Source: Halictus rubicundus (lineage: Eukaryota > Arthropoda > Insecta > Hymenoptera > Halictidae). From it: a stretch of 64,000 bases of DNA. This document shows, piece by piece, positions 47,187 to 59,800 of this stretch. Numbering within the stretch: position 1 is the stretch's first letter; every line of letters starts with the position of its first letter. The translations under genes were made by a program, and so were the position numbers. The notes beneath the pieces were generated by a model that saw only the letters and a program-made list of their open reading frames with translations, did no database searches and was not told where the DNA came from. The stretch covers positions 5,180,310 to 5,244,309 of the forward strand of contig NC_135152.1 of the NCBI RefSeq assembly GCF_050948215.1, read 5' to 3'.

Positions 47187-50029
47187 TGCAACCTTCGTCC
47201 TGCACCCTGTTCCACCCTCGCCACGGAACCTCGCCCCGCGTTCCTCTTTCCGCTACCGGGCACGAACCACCCTCAACCCATTCCCTGGCAGCCCCTACCT
47301 CCTACGAAGCGCCACGGCAGTCATGGCGGCAGTTACGGAATCAATAAAAGTGGTGCTCATGCGCCTCAACTGCCGTCGCTACTGCCGTCCGCCGCCACCT
47401 CTCGCACCCCCGACCCCATCTTCCCACCCTCCTTCCAAGCTTTCCAGCAAAACCACCCCTTTCTCTCCTCTCCCCCTCTCTCTCTCGCTCTCTCTCCTCT
47501 CCGTCCTGCTCGCTCCCAGCACGCGGCACGACGCGTTCCCACCACCCTGGATTTCGTCAGCCGCCTCGCACAACCACCCCAATCCGCCCCCACGACGAGG
47601 TCTTTGAATCGCGCCAACTCCAACCTCTCTCCTCCTCGTCGTATCCATCCTTCCCGAAACTACACCTAAAACTATACACACCGACCATCCTACCTGTACC
47701 GGGTGTCCCGATAGCAATTTTTTCCTTCACCCATCCCCGACCGGAGCGCACCGCGGACAGTAAATCGCTCCCGCGTAACGCCGGACGCCACGCTGAATTT
47801 TGATCGCATATGTGGATCCTGAAGACCACGGATCCTTGGGAGAGACGTCTCCCGTGCTGTAGTTTCGTTATCCCCCTGCAGCATTTCTGGAATTCATGGG
47901 GAAGTCGCATGGCGCCTAGCAACTCGGTGCTTGTCGTGTTTGATTTTCAGTCTTCTGGATCTTTTCGAGATCTCCGAGAATACGTGTCACTTTGAGAGGG
48001 ACATCTTCAAGCTATTAACATTACAACCTCCTGCACCGTGTTTCTTTAATTACCGAGAAGTTGCACAGCTTCTGATAACGCGATTCGTTGTGACCCTATT
48101 TGATTTCGGTCTGTGAATTTACTCGAAGGAATACGCCCGGAATTTTGGTTTAGCTCGAGGGTGGGATGTTAGGTTTCAATTTCTGTGTCTCAGGAAGGGT
48201 GGAACTTGTTTCGATCGTTTTCAAGTGTTCCAGAGGAACAGAGGAGTTTGAAATCTTGATTTGAGTGAGTACAGAGAGATTCATCCCCTATACTGGAATA
48301 CTCGTAAAAGGTGTACGTCCCTTTGTCCGCACGAAATAAGCCAACAATTTCAGGTTCTACGGGGTTATGTGCCTCGAGTACGTGTTAGGAGCAGCGTTTC
48401 GCGGTGAATGACAGGGGGTGAATGGATAAGCTCGAGTGTTATCAGTTTCTGAGTCTGTGCTTCACTACCAATCTCGGCTGAGTGTGTTCTCTACCCTGAA
48501 ATTGAGCTGCGTTCATCTCTTTACTACCATCTCGTTGATTCTGCATAAAGACTCTGATCGATTTGAATGCGATCTTCATTTCACATCAGGTCGAATAAAT
48601 TCTCTGGTAGAATACAGGAATTTCTCTTTAATAGCTGTTCAACTAAATTGACGAGAACAGCGCAAATAATATTACAAAAATGTCTAAACGCGATCGTTCA
48701 TAAGCCACTAATTCGATTCTTTTCAAACTGATTGTATTTTCCCACGCCGTGAACAATTCTCTTGAATGTATACCCCAAATATACAATTCCCAAATGCTTA
48801 AAATAACTTCTTTCTTTTTCGAAGAGGCAAAGATAAATTCTCTCCCACACTAAATCCGTCGATCTTCCCAAAAACCCGACATCCTCCGACTAAATCACGC
48901 GCATAAACATCCACAGTCTACCCACACCGAAAAAATATCTATGAAAAACAATAAAACTTCAAACATATTCTACTCAATAAATTCATCAGATGGAAACACC
49001 GGGTCGAACAATTTTTTTCATAATCGTGTGTATCGGCTCTGGCTCGCGACCGTATCGGCGATCGGAACACAGTATCGGCGGTATGATAAACGATGCCAGA
49101 TTATTTATACTCGGAATAAATATTTCCCCGGGTCGCGTTCGGAAAATATCGCGTGTAGATCCGAAATATAAAAACTGGGGGAAAAACGCCATTCGGGAGG
49201 AAGGGCCGTGTATGTTTGTGGGCGTTATCTGTTTCGCGGCCGATTTCATTGAAGAGACACCCAAAGCGCGCCTTCGAATCGCGCGAATAAATCCGTCTAT
49301 GCTACACTAAACTTCGGGCACAGAAAGTGCTACGAACTGAATTTATTTAGTACGGTTTTTAGCCCTTTAACCCTTTAGCCCTTCAACCTCTTGCAACTCG
49401 TACATATTCCGTACATAATAATCCATTGTTGATCGTACACGTCGATTGATGTCCAAGAGTGGATTTTACGCATTCATGACAAAAATGAATAGATCGAATA
49501 CCAAATTCGAAAGACTTCAAAAGAAATTAAGGATGTGGTTTGATTATTGTCGACTGTTTATCCACTGAATATGAATTTTATGTCCTTCTTTTAGCATGAA
49601 ATAAAGTTCTACTCGTTTCTAACTAACATTTAAGCACTAAAGTATACGTGACCGTACAATAAATTCAAACTTTCTTTTCTCTTATCTGAAACTATTAAAA
49701 TCATATTACAAGAGGTTAACTTACCTCAATTGCATTCCCAATTATTTTCATATTAGAATCGTTAAAATAATGACAAATACGTGCACGTATGCCTGTGTAA
49801 GTTGTGTAAAATATGCCTGATTGCAAACAGATTAAAATCGTGTACTTTCTTTTTAAAAAATTCATCCCTGAAGACGTCACCGTGAGGTGCCAATATGTCA
49901 ACTGGTACGGCGCCATTGCCATTTCTCAGGTGTCGGTGAAAATAATGTCGGTAAAATATTCTAGAAATCAGCAGGCACGTTGCAATCTATTATACCCACC
50001 GTCTCAATAATGTGCTCAGACAATGAAAC

Positions 50030-50779
50030 TTATTTGATCAGAATCCAAAGAAGCGTCGCCATTGTTCGAAAAATTGCTAAGCGAAGAATCGATGATCGGA
50101 TCATGGTAAGTCCAGCGTTAAAGATCATGGCAGCCCGGGCCCAGCGGAATAAAATGTAAATAAAGCACGTAGGCCAGCGTGAAATGGAAACGAGCCAGCG
50201 TAGAGACACGAACGGCCATAAATCCGACGGTGTTCCCGCGAGCGTAACAACAGCGTTTCCGGGCGCGGCGGGTTCGATCGTAGCGTGCGGTTGATCGAAC
50301 CGTCCCGCCGCTAATTTCGCGGGTATCTGATTAATTAACCAGTAGAACGGCGCGCAGCCCTGGCCACGGTGATTAATCATTTGACCGTGGCCCGGTAAAC
50401 AAGCGTTCCTGCGGCGGTTGGTAGCTTTTCCACTCGTAGGACATCGAATTTTCGAAAGCGGAGGGGTGTACCGGAGGCGAACGGTGGTTTGAAAACAGGG
50501 GTGGACAAGGGGTGTAGAAGGGGATAGGGGAAACGAGGGGGGGTGACTAGCGGGCACGTAATGCCGGAATAATGTCTCGCATAAACTGCGGCTAGTCGCG
50601 GCGCGGCTGTGCGTGTGTGCATGCACCGGCTTCGCGAAAACAACGCCATACGTTGTAACGCGTACGCACCTCGTTACAGCCCTGTCATACGTTACACGCG
50701 GAATCGATCCGATCGATGCTTGCGGTCCCGGTCGACAACCAGTCGACCCAGGATGCTCGCCGAAAAATTGAGAAATCAA
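50030..50779 (-). other. Unrecognised 249-codon open frame, not called as a gene
   Basis: This is the longest open frame in the window that does not pass through a microsatellite. The translation is rich in Arg, Pro, Ser and Thr, and its C-terminal third has one hydrophobic stretch (around FIYILF, then IFRTMATLLWILI at the very end). I recognise no domain, no signal peptide and no clear splice context. It lies in GC-rich DNA where stops are sparse, and a second frame of 90 codons overlaps it on the same strand. An orphan exon cannot be excluded; chance is more likely. Confidence 0.15.
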
Positions 50780-50994
50780 AGGGTCTTCCGGGATTTCACC
50801 ACCGAAATTCCCATTTCGAAACGGTTTTGCAAATAATCGGCGAAAAACGCTGCAACCACCGGACGCATCTCAGATACTTTGTTCTACATTCATCGACATT
50901 AGTAATCATTAGACGAATTTTACGTATTCACGGTAAAAATGAGGTGCAATTTAATGTAGGGGATGAATTAAAACAATTTAAGGAAATTAGTGTA

Positions 50995-51180
50995 TAGACT
51001 GCGGATCTTTATGCAAAGTAAACATTCTCTAAATTAACTGCAAGAGACAAAAGCTGAATAGCTATTTATTCCTTCCTTTAATCATTTAATGAGTCTTACA
51101 ATTTTTTTAAAAATCGTCTGAGCTTGTCAAAATTATTAAAGAAAGAAATTTCTGACTCCTGTTCATTCTGATCGTATTGT
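50995..51180 (+). repeat. Dispersed TAGACTGCGG-family repeat, long copy
   Basis: TAGACTGCGGATCTTTATGC is followed by AAAGTAAACATTCTCTAAAT, TAACTGCAAGAGACAAAAGC and TATTCCTTCCTTTAATCATT. It may extend further right than other copies, to the AAATTATTAAAGAAAGAAAT segment near 51130-51150. Confidence 0.6.
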
Positions 51181-53659
51181 ATAATCTATAATATTATTTT
51201 GTATAAAATTCGTAGTTTAGTAACGATGCTTACCATATTATTTACCGGCGGTGTTTATATGCTTAACAAATTATTTCACGATTTTTCAGTCTACGATCCA
51301 TGGCTTTAATTTTCTTTGTTGCTGCAACAACTAGTGGCCAAATAGGCGAACCAGCTTCTACGTCTTTCTTCAATTTGATCTTTCTGGATGGCACCGATTC
51401 GGAATTGTTCAATTAGCGACACTCTCTCCGCGCTCACGCAACTCGTTACGCGAGGAGCAATCTTGCTCCTCAATATAATCGTTCAATGGCTAATGACGAA
51501 TAATTTCGCGTATGGCCGATGCAAATTTTCGAAGGCGATACGATCTTCATTGCCCGGCCTGCCCGTCGCAATTAGCGTTTAATTGAAAAATGTCCGTAAT
51601 CACCGGCCCAGAGATACTCTCGCCGGTTGATCGTCGGCTCGGAGGATCTTTCCGGATCGACTCGGCGCGTTCCGATCATTCCTTTTTTTAGCAGGTCGAT
51701 TTTCTCGAAGCAATTTTTCTGCTTCCGCCCTGAGGTGACGCGTCGCAATTAACTGGCACCCTCTAATTTACGTGAACCTGCCTCGGGACACGTTAGCTGC
51801 CTTGGGTTATTACAAAATGCGTTTATAAAATTATTTTAACGCGGTTCTGCGTTCTTGGTACACGGAGCGTGTGCTCGGTAACTTTATATTTGAGAACAAT
51901 GGGTTCCTGAGAAGAAAATGGAAGTCTTTTGGGGAAAAAATAGAAGAAGAAGTTGAATTCAATCGGTTGGTTGGTTTTTAAACACTAAAGATCTGTCAGC
52001 TATTAAAAGTGCGTTTGAGGGAGCACAATTGATGAGTCTATGGAACTTTGTACTTTAAATTCTTGAAGATACATGTTGTTGCAGAAACACAATCAATTTT
52101 TACTTGGTGCATTGCAGGATATTTTAATGTTCCAATCTATGAAATGGTCAAAATTGTTATCTATTTGTACAAGTGAACCCTTCAGACAATTAGAGCACGA
52201 TCTGAAGGATATGAATAAATCTCGTTCACGATAATTTACTAACAAAAAGTTAAAATCAGAATTTGCTTCTAGCATCGCAAGGCATTTGATAGCAATTGTT
52301 CTACATATAAAATAATAAAAATTGTCTTCCAATTCAACAATTTATCCCTTCTAGTCCGCTTTGTAAAATGTTTGTATCAATGATTGAACAGGTAGATGAG
52401 AACAGAACTGTTTGAAAATATACAGTAATCACAACTATATAAGACTGCTTAAAACAGTAAAAATTTCTAATTGCTCAGAAGGGATAACACAGAAGGAACA
52501 TTGGTCTGCAGTTCCCAACAAAGATCCGAACCAATCAACTCACCCTCAGATTGAACCATCTCCCATCCTCCTCAGACATTCTCGGACATCCCACAGGGAC
52601 CCCGGGAGCATACCTGGAACAAACTATTAAACTCGTTAATATACCAGCAAAGCTCAACGACCAATATATTCGTGGGACGATCCCCAAGCAGTTGAATCGT
52701 TCAGTTGCCACCCCAGCGTTGATCCCCCAGGGATTCCAAAGACAAGGAATACACAGTTTAAAACGGCCTAATAGCCAAGATAGAGGTCTCAGCTAATTAA
52801 CAGTGTATCGCGGGCCACCGTAGCCAACAGGCGATTCGAAAACAATCGTCGAAGGGTTGGACGGTTACAAGCGATCCAGAAGTTTTTCGGTTGTAGAAGC
52901 TGGGAAAGAATGCGGGTATCCGGGTACGGGGGTAGGTCGAAACGGACGATCCTTTCACGGTGAATGGGTCGTACTCTCGAGGCGAAATAGGCCATAGCTG
53001 CAGCAACCAATGGGCAATGCAGCCCTTGGCAAAGTATGGCGAGCACGTCTGTATTGGTTGTAGACGTCGCCGTCGCGAGCCGAGCCCCGTGTTCAACCCC
53101 GTAGCAAGGTGTGTGTACGGGGTGCGATATGGTGTTTTAACCTTCGGGTAACTCTCCAAGCCATCTTCGTTCAGAAGCAAGTTGCGCCACTAGCCGCGTG
53201 CCACCGTGGAAACCGCCTATCCTATCCGAGGCGATAAACGCTTCTGCTCTGCTCTGCTCTACTCGGCTCTGCACAGCTAAAATCTGGCCATCCTACTTAG
53301 CCACGTGATTCATAAATAATGCAGAAACCCTCACGGAACCTCGAACGGTTCCTCCGGTCGCTGACAAAATTCCTTCGGGCCCGATGGGGTCGATGAAATT
53401 GCACTGATTGCGAATAGTCGAGTTCGCCAGCGGGGAAATTGAACGTTTGGAAAAGTGAGCTGTTGGTGCCTGGAATCGGATTGATAAGGGTTTTTGACGG
53501 AATCTGGGAGGCTGGCAGCATATTTGAGAAGATGAAGTGGCTTCACGTATTTCATGAAGCGCCACATGCAATAATTACTCTGGTCTCGAAATATCTTAGC
53601 AAGAGTCCTTTCGACTCGACGGAAGTAAATGGTACTAATTGAGGTTGCTTGCACATAAA
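51181..53659. other. No recognisable gene
   Basis: AT-rich at 51.2-52.5 kb apart from a GC block at 51.4-51.8 kb, then moderately GC-rich at 52.5-53.6 kb. Frames up to 127 codons (52797-53180 minus) overlap others on the opposite strand and match nothing I know. A short GCTCT repeat lies near 53243-53270. Confidence 0.5.
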
Positions 53660-53821
53660 AAATTTTAAATTTGACTATTTGAATATTTGGAAATTTGTAT
53701 ATTTGAAAATTTTTACATTTAAAAATTTCTATATTTGAACATTTCTATATTTGAACATTTCTATATTTGAAAATTTGAATATTTAAAAATTTGTATATTT
53801 GAAAATTTGAATATTTGAAAA
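53660..53821. repeat. AT-rich tandem repeat, unit about 15-16 bp
   Basis: About ten units follow the pattern ATATTTGAAAATTTG, with variants CTATATTTGAACATTT (three near-identical units near 53730-53765) and ACATTTAAAAATTTC. Confidence 0.9.
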
Positions 53822-56522
53822 GTGTAGATTGCTGCTTTGGAATTTTCTGATGCCTTGTTCAATGTATACGATTGCAAATTAATAATAACTGCACGCCACT
53901 AGCAATTTGAAACTGTCTTGAATTCTTGCATGCAGATAATCGAAGAAAGGGGACGCTTCATGTCTCGAAGAATGCGACTGATAAACGTAATTAATACTGT
54001 ACAGTTGATTATGAAATTTTTATTTTAATGAAAAGTAAACTGGAAGTTAGAATTTGGTTTGAGAGGGCCTTTGTTAGCTCGAAGATACAGCAGAAGAATG
54101 GAGATTATGATTTAGTAAGCACCTAATATCAAATTGGTTTCGAATAATACATATAACGAACTGAAGAGATACTTTTACGCTAAACTGTACGGCTCTATCT
54201 CGGTCGATGAAGTCATCTGACACAATTTCACCGAGACACTTATCTCGCACGGTTTTTCCCATGGATCATTGCATCAGCGATTCTGCAATCAAAGTTTCCA
54301 GCACCGAAACGCCGGAAAGAATGCAGAAGCTTTATTCGTAATATAACAGGAATAGATTAAACTCTTCTGCATTTGATTTATATACACTGGAAATTCATTA
54401 ATAGATTGCGATAACCGGCTTACATTCCAACGTTATCGTGCCGCTGAAATAATTGTTATCGTTGCCGGTGTGTGGTGTCCCACGCGATGTTAACGTCGTT
54501 AAGTATAATAACGGTGAACTATTTTACCGTCCTAGGAGCACCTTGCCACCGAAAAAAGGTAGTAAAAGAACGTATCAGAAAAAAACTTGCTGCAAAATAG
54601 CTGTTAGGAGCAATAAATCGTGTGTAGATGTCGGGGTAATTGTTACCTGTACGTATGTCTGTAACCGTTTTTCCGTTCTTTAGTTTCTATCCGATAAAAA
54701 ACTTCTCAAAGTAGATATGTAATCTCGTTTAACCCAGAGCGATACGATCTAATTGGTTTCAGCAAGCACTTTCTGAAATTTCCTACAGTGAGCGCAACTT
54801 TTTCACGTTGCCGAGTTGCTAGGAAAATGTAGACCAAATTTACTGTGCTGCAATTTTTTTGTCAAGAAATTAGTGCTCAAAATAAAATTCGATTCGAGAA
54901 TATGGAGGCTGTACGTTTTAGGCTTCAAATATTCAATATTTCAGTTCTCACGCTCGTAGATTCTCATGGCTCTAGTTTTTATTTAGAAAATTACAACTGC
55001 ACTACTAATAGAGCAGAAAAGCAACAAAATTTTAGAGGCCTTCTTCAACTTGAACTTCGATATTCTTTTCAGCTGCATGAAAATTTCTGTGACATTTTCA
55101 AGCACAATTTTCAAAGACCTAGCTGACCTAACGAATTAAAAATTTCCTGTTACATTAAAAGAGGCGCCAATGACGAACAATGCGTCAAGGTGTTGCAAAT
55201 TTACTTCGTTCCTAAAAATGCCAAGAAAAATGGACACTGGTGGGTAGAGAACGGTCGGGTTTCCGAACGGACTGTACTATCTTTATCAGTCGGAGGTGGA
55301 CAGCGGGCCGAGGCGATCGGAATACATCAGCCCGATCCTGGTCAGATAAAAAAGGCGATTTTCCTAATACAGGACGAATGTTAAATCACTGTCGGCGTGC
55401 CGTGGAGGAGAGAGAGGACAAGGTGGACTCGGTGAACGTGTCCTTTTGTCTTGGAACGGCACAATACAAGAGGCCCGGCTCGCGATAACAAGGGCAGACA
55501 TATTAGTCTCGGCGAGGCTGCGAGCCAGCGAGATGTAGAACGTCCCTTCTTATATGCAAACCACTCTCTCCATCGAGGGCGACGAGTATAAAAAATATCA
55601 ACGGCGGCCCGTTATCGAGAAGTTCTCTTTATACGCGCACCTAAAACGCGTATACTCTTTTTACCCCGCGCCCGCGCGCGTACGAGTACGTTCTCGGGCC
55701 GGGTCGGGCCGGGCCGAGTAGGGGGCGCTAATGTCCGCCGTTACTCACGATTCTCATTTGCAAGATTGCCTATACATCTCGTGGCATCCTACCATGACCG
55801 TCCCTCTATACAGGTTCATCGCTGTGTGTTGGTACATGCAACGGGTGTATCGAAAGTTATAGCTACCGCGCGAAATTTAGAGAAATTCCTCTAGCACGCG
55901 AACTCCGGTATCGTTCAGTCTGAAGCTTTCGCGAAAATCGCGTTTTTCCACCTGCATCGTTCGTGTCATCTCTCGTAACCCTAACCGACCCTGGACTGTG
56001 AATATGTTCATATTGGCAATTATAGTATCTTTATACAGTGGCTGTTTTCATTTTGAATTTTCCATAAAAAGGCAATTTTTCTTGAATTTATTCGTAGTCT
56101 TGCGGATTCGTATTGAAATATTTTCAATGTTTTTTTCTTTCAATTGATTAGGGATAGATGTTTACCGGTCAATCTAATATGGTGAAGTTCGCTTCTTATA
56201 ATAAGACAATTTTTCTTTAAATCGTTCTATTCCTTAAGTACACACGCGAAAGCGTTAAACTTTGTTTAGAACTTTTGATTCCATTCTCATAAAAATTATA
56301 GAATTGCTCACTCAGTAATATTATAATTTTAGACCAATAAATATAAGTTACCCGCACATTTACTGGTTAGTACGGCTCAGAAAATGTTGTATACCCTCAT
56401 GACCTTTTTACTGAATGAAATCTTTACAAAAACATTCTCTACAATGTAGAAAATCTCTATGAAAATATTTTCTACATGATTCTAATATCAATTTAATATA
56501 TGTGCTGCGCCCAATTAATTAA
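53822..56522. other. No recognisable gene
   Basis: AT-rich with a GC-rich block at 55.2-55.75 kb. That block ends in a run of CGGGCCGGG-type repeats near 55695-55725. Frames are all under 95 codons and unrecognised. Confidence 0.5.
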
Positions 56523-56600
56523 TAGACTGCGGATTTGATGCATTTATGTAAAAGAATGAGTTGGTAAAACTTGAAACAGCGAAGAGATTACACAATTTTA
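56523..56600 (+). repeat. Dispersed TAGACTGCGG-family repeat, partial
   Basis: TAGACTGCGGATTTGATGCA opens the copy. After about 30 bases the similarity fades. Confidence 0.45.
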
Positions 56601-56641
56601 AGGATGCGGATATATTATTTACAAATTTATACAATTCTTAA

Positions 56642-56845
56642 CCCTTAACACTCGAATGGCGACCGTAAGGCGTCACTAAAAATTACTGTATCATTATTCA
56701 AAATATTTTTTACATTATTAAATTTGTATGTATTTAATAAATTACTAAACATTTCAGTACTGTAAAAAATATATATAGAAGAGAAATATTCTAGATCGGA
56801 AGAAATGTTCCGTTTTCGAGTTAAAATGGCTTCGAGTGCAAAGGG
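56642..56845. mobile_element. piggyBac-like MITE, intact copy of 204 bp
   Basis: TTAA flanks both ends (56638-56641, 56846-56849). The left terminus is CCCTTAACACTCGAATGGCG and the right terminus on the other strand is CCCTTTGCACTCGAAGCCAT. The interior aligns with the host part of the element at 32769-33593 once the nested mariner is removed. There is no open reading frame. It serves as the mariner-free reference for the family in this window. Confidence 0.87.
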
Positions 56846-56849
56846 TTAA

Positions 56850-59800
56850 AGGATGAAGGACATTTGTATTTGGCTCTTACAATCGCGTTCGTGCAGCCTA
56901 TGAATTAAATGATCAAAAAGTTGAATACGCCTGAAACCTCATGTTGTTCGATTTACCGGGAGACCAAAGCAGACATCTGTTTTCTTTTTCGTCGTAGAAT
57001 CTCGTGGAGGGAGAAACGAACATCACCATCGACCTTGTCCATTGGCACTTTTTTTCGGCCTTGGATGGAATCCTATCGTAAAACGGTCGGGCGCAGGAGT
57101 CAATGACGGTCCGCCTAAATTGCTGTAAAAAAGTGACGCGGGTCTGCGGATCCTCGGACGGTTAGCAGCGGTGACAACAATGCATCCCTGGAATTGCCGT
57201 TACGTGGGCAGAAGCGTAGCCCTTTTGTTCGATCCTTTGACCTTCCTGCTTACGAACAATGCCTACGCTGGCTGACCCTTTAAGTTAACTCGGTCTCCCG
57301 ATGTATCTTGCAAGCCGATGCTTTTTTTTCCGGAGACCTTGAAGCGGATCTTAGGGTAGGAAGAGCGGAAAGCTGATTTACGGCTCTTCCGTGTCCCCTA
57401 ATCGGGACCTGTACCGTTTCGTCACATTTTCCGTTTTTTCTAAACCTGCTGTGACTCCAAAAAAATTCTGTCCTCGGTCACTTAGTTCCAGTTACAATTA
57501 GTTCGTGAGATTTGTGAAGCCTTTCGGTTCGAGCAATTTTTTTGTAAAATATCCTAAGTCGACATGCTTCGACAGCATAAAATTAATTTTCCATTTTCTC
57601 CTTCGTCCAGTCAGAATTATTCTTCCTAGCTGCGTGGAGTTCGTTGCTTGGTGCAATTTTAATTTTCAAATCTCTTAAAAACGAAAATGCTTCTATTTTT
57701 CTTAAATGCTTCAGGAAACAAAGTAACTTCAAAATCAAGATGCACCGATGTCAGAGGACTTCAATTTTCGTATACCCTAGCAGCAATTAATTTTGATTAC
57801 CAGCTCCGCGAACTTCATCGCCATATAAAAATATTCTGGAGTCTCGCACGAAGCCTCTTCGATAAATATTGCTCAGCAGAACAAGGAAGAATCGTCAGGA
57901 GGATTTTGTTATTCCTGGTCGTTCGCAGGCATCGGTTGATCAAAGAGAAAAAATTTCTCCCGATCGCAGGGATCTGATGTACGTGATTGTTCGGTAATCC
58001 GTGCACGTGGAATCTATTTCCTCTGCACTTTAGTGCACGCAACGCGCGCCGGAGATGCGTTTAAACTGTTTTCAACCTGAAACGTTTTTCAGTTCATCGC
58101 GCTCCCATGCATGTTTCACCAGTCGGACTCTGCGCGATGATACTCGTTCCCTGTCTCCCTTTCTCCCTCCACGCCGGAGCAACTGCAATTGCAGGAACGG
58201 CGTCGGAAAGAGAATACCTGCCAATTATAGTGGCTGCCTTATAATTACTCGGCTGTGCCCCCCCTCAGCGCAATAAGATGGCCCGCCTGCAAAATGGCCG
58301 CTCTAGATCAGCCGCAACAAGACCTGGCACACGCATAGACGCCGGCTAATGGCTGCATGCTTCTGGAATAACGTACTGTTCACGTGGGTGTTACAAGATC
58401 CTGTACAACCGACGTAGGTGTAACATTATGCCCCCTGTCCGGTAACTATTTGCCCTCCGCGAGACCGTAACTCTGCATTCGGTAATAGCCACGGGTTCTT
58501 CTGAGACGTAATTGCCGAGCCGCGAACGATTTCGTCGGGATTAATTCGTCAGAAACAAGCCGGGGAGCTGTTTGAATTATTCTGGAGCCTTGAGCTCATT
58601 AGCTTCTCGAGTGAATTTTTTTCAGGCGAAAAAGACTGCCTTTAGATTGTCTTCGATTTTTATACACGGGTCCAACTGTTTTCGGGCCTCGAATTCGCAT
58701 TGGTTGCTGGAATAAATTATTTATGTATAGACCGTGGATCCACGTGGAAAATAAAAACTATTTGCTTGAATTGCAAGTCGTAGGAACCAATTAATCTCAC
58801 TCTGTAGTGGATTTATTAAGTCGTAAGAAATGTACTGATATTTTTAAAGGGTTTTCATCTTTTCACTGTTTGTAATTACGCTCGCCTATGTTTGCTATAA
58901 AATCTGTTTTCTCTACCGAAGGAGATAATGGCGTGAATAATGAATGGGAGATTGAACGACACAGTGAATTTATGCAGTGATGAAAAATTTTGTGTTCCAT
59001 TCCGATGGTTTCGGAGAAATGGTAAAAATTGTTTTTATCAACATTACGCACACGTCGACTGCGTAGCAGTACGGATAAATTTTCCGAGGGCCATTGTCCC
59101 AAGCTAACAAGTAATTACAGCCTCGGGAACAGCGCGTTAGTTTCCCCTTGTAATCTCGAGCACCAGGAAAACCTTTCAGGACTATCGTGCCAGACGTTTC
59201 TGCGTAGGACACGTACGTGGATGATAACGACGAGAGCAAGAAGGGGCGGAAGACGTGCTGGCAACGTGGTGACAGTGGAAAAGGGAACGTACTGGTTGGC
59301 TGGCTAAATGAATTTATTCGCTCGATGAATTACCATGAGAGTTGTGTAACTCACCATTCATAAAAATGATGAGCAGGACACGTATGAATATTGTGAACCG
59401 CCAAATGTTTCAATTACAGTGAATTCTCGATACATGTCAACGACACGGGTCTTGCCAGTGTCGTGTATCGTCCGGGAGTCATGCCCCGAGCCGTGTTATG
59501 TTTGCAGTTCTCGGTGTCCGAGGCCTTTCGAGCTTTGTGGCCCCCTCACGAAGTACCCCGCGGTAGTGGGGATAATTCCGCGAGGTTTAGCGTCCATGCC
59601 TTGGCGACATATATAGTGAAAGATCACTGTAATAGATACAACTGAATAGGACGGCTCATCTTCGCCTACCTCTCATAAGAATAACGATCGAGACACTCGA
59701 GTCTCATTAATTGGAGGATCCACCAAATGCTTCACTTAACCCTTATGCTAATATCAGACATTTTCTACACCGTTCAATTTATAATTGTCCAAGAAAAGTA

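Larger units (their letters stand above)
43066..50029. other. No recognisable gene
   Basis: Microsatellite-rich GC blocks (43.3-44.4, 45.4-47.9 kb) lie among AT-rich stretches (44.4-45.4, 48.0-50.0 kb). The long frames (43273-43974 plus, 45934-46467 minus) run through GA/CT tracts and are low complexity. A frame opening at 47323 (94 codons) has a good Kozak context but turns at once into Pro/Ser/Leu low complexity, so I do not call it. Confidence 0.5.

Noticed and set aside
47323..47607. Frame starting in a good Kozak context, with a beginning faintly like a kinesin motor start (ESIKVV)
   Set aside because: The resemblance covers only a few residues, then the frame becomes Pro/Ser/Leu low complexity from a CCT-rich tract, and I see no splice donor that rescues it.
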